DNA from: Atriophallophorus winterbourni
Taxonomy: Eukaryota > Platyhelminthes > Trematoda > Plagiorchiida > Microphallidae
Reading direction: 5' to 3'
DNA length: 64,000 bases
NCBI GenBank assembly: GCA_013407085.1
Contig: JACCGJ010004939.1
Span: 60,190 to 124,189, forward strand
Position 1 is the stretch's first letter. Each line of letters opens with the position of its first letter. This document shows positions 63,046 to 64,000 of the stretch, in pieces. The position numbers and the translations under genes are program-made. The notes beneath the pieces were generated by a model, which ran no database searches, had not been told where the DNA came from, and was given only the letters and a program-made list of their open reading frames with translations.

Positions 63046-64000
63046 AGCGTTTATTTTAAGATTCAAGATTCAAGATTTATGCTTGAAAAAGAAATTAACT
63101 TTACATAAACCATAGAGTCAAAATATAGGTACAAATATGTATCTATAAATACAATCAAAATCAATGGGAGGATGATTGGTTATTAACAATTGGGTGCAAC
63201 ATTTGGATTAGTCCTCATATAATCGTCAAGTTTCGATTTGAATATAGATAAACTGTTTGAGATTACCAAATCGGCAGGTAGGGGATTCCAAACAAAGCAT
63301 ACACTCACCGCATAAAAATACGTGCGGCAGTTCCGTTTGGAATGTGCTATTTCCAATTTGCAACCATGGCCAAGGCTGTTACTGGAAGTTCGATGGTGAA
63401 ATAATAACTCCAGGGGTTGGGAAACAGTAGTAAGTATTTTGTATGCGAGGATGAGATCACTTCGCATTCTCCTTTGTGCAAGTGTCCTCAGCTCTAGTCG
63501 TCTGAGTCGCCTAAGGAGTGGCGTATTTTCGAGTCCAATGACAAGCTTAGAAGCTCTTCAATATATGCGATCCGGAAGTAAGATATCTTTTTGTAGTCAT
63601 GGTGTCCATGTTTGTGCGGCATAGTCTAAAAACCGGTTGTATATATGTGTTCATCATAAGAGGAAAACACATCTGGGAAAACCGTCCAAATTTCCACCGT
63701 AACATGCCGAGCAGCGGAGACGCGCTTTTGTAAACGGCTTCGCATTATAGACCATTTTTCAAACTATTGGAAATCCAGACACCAGGTCCTCCCCTTCCGT
63801 GGTGTACTCTATGAATTTTATGCAGATCTTGTAAGAATATGATATACCAAGTTCACGACCGATCGGAACGATCTTAGAATTCGGCATATTCACTGTCAGT
63901 TTATTTTCGGATGATCAGTTGTACAAAGCATTCAAACCGTTTTATCTCAAAATACAATCATCAACATTGCTGATTCGCCTCCATGCTGTTATTTCGTCAG
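63045..64000 (-). mobile_element. CR1-like LINE, cut by the window end
   Basis: Counterpart of 12,990-13,990, with the same entry point and shared base changes (for example gatgatcagttgtacaaagc, where the 27.4 kb copy differs). The C-terminal frame 63,467-63,183 reads MRSDLILAYKILTTVSQPL and TYFYAVSVCFVWNPLP. Confidence 0.8.

Larger units (their letters stand above)
49528..64000 (+). repeat. Right copy of the segmental duplication (continues past the window)
   Basis: Same order and orientation as 7,405-13,990: 49,528-52,236, then 55,806-57,906, then 62,583-64,000. The two gaps are filled by LINEs absent from the left copy. The offset between copies is about 42.1 kb at the left end. Homology is still running at base 64,000. 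Confidence 0.85.

Noticed and set aside
1..64000. tRNA, rRNA, CRISPR or bacterial-style operons
   Set aside because: Looked for by eye on both strands. Nothing with the required structure was seen, and the content is that of a eukaryotic nuclear genome.

Overview
The window looks like nuclear DNA of a flatworm, most likely a digenean trematode and possibly a schistosomatid. This is inferred from AT-rich DNA dense in CR1-like and RTE-like non-LTR retrotransposons, from CsRn1-like Ty3/Gypsy remnants with a tRNA-Trp-type primer site, and from a cluster of genes built like the micro-exon genes (MEGs) known from schistosomes. No rRNA, tRNA, CRISPR array or bacterial-type operon was seen. Layout: 1-2,000 is a CsRn1-like integrase region split by a CR1-like LINE. 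3,239-6,253 is a minus-strand Gypsy element with two LTRs but no RT-RNase H. 6,254-7,404 holds CsRn1-like gag, primer-site and pol pieces. 7,405 to about 14,000 is the left copy of a large direct duplication: about 2.6 kb of non-coding DNA, a decayed RTE-like LINE and the start of a decayed CR1. That CR1 continues to 17,150, followed by RTE and CR1 debris to about 21.3 kb. 21.5-41.7 kb is the part with host genes. Up to five tandem plus-strand paralogues (called A-E here) share one design: a 58-nt signal-peptide exon (seen in B and D), a phase 1-to-0 exon, a larger phase 0-to-1 exon with a SEA-like pattern, a symmetric 27- or 45-nt micro-exon, a second 1-to-0 exon, and a phase-0 terminal exon. 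None shows as a long ORF. They appear only when splice sites and phases are read together. The long intron of gene C is filled with LINEs, including a nearly intact CR1 (27.43-32.1 kb) whose ORF1 has a PHD finger. 42-49.5 kb holds CR1 fragments, a fairly complete RTE-like LINE (44.5-47.8 kb) and an internally deleted Gypsy (48.4-49.4 kb). 49,528-64,000 is the right copy of the duplication, in the same orientation about 42.1 kb downstream. It is interrupted by an RTE-like LINE (52,237-55,806, present only in this copy) and a CR1-like LINE (57,907-62,582). It runs off the window, so a tandem array that repeats the gene cluster is possible. Working together: the paralogues probably encode small secreted or surface proteins that diversify by tandem duplication and variable micro-exons, in a locus that has grown through LINE insertion and segmental duplication. 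Function, expression and the exact species cannot be read from this sequence.
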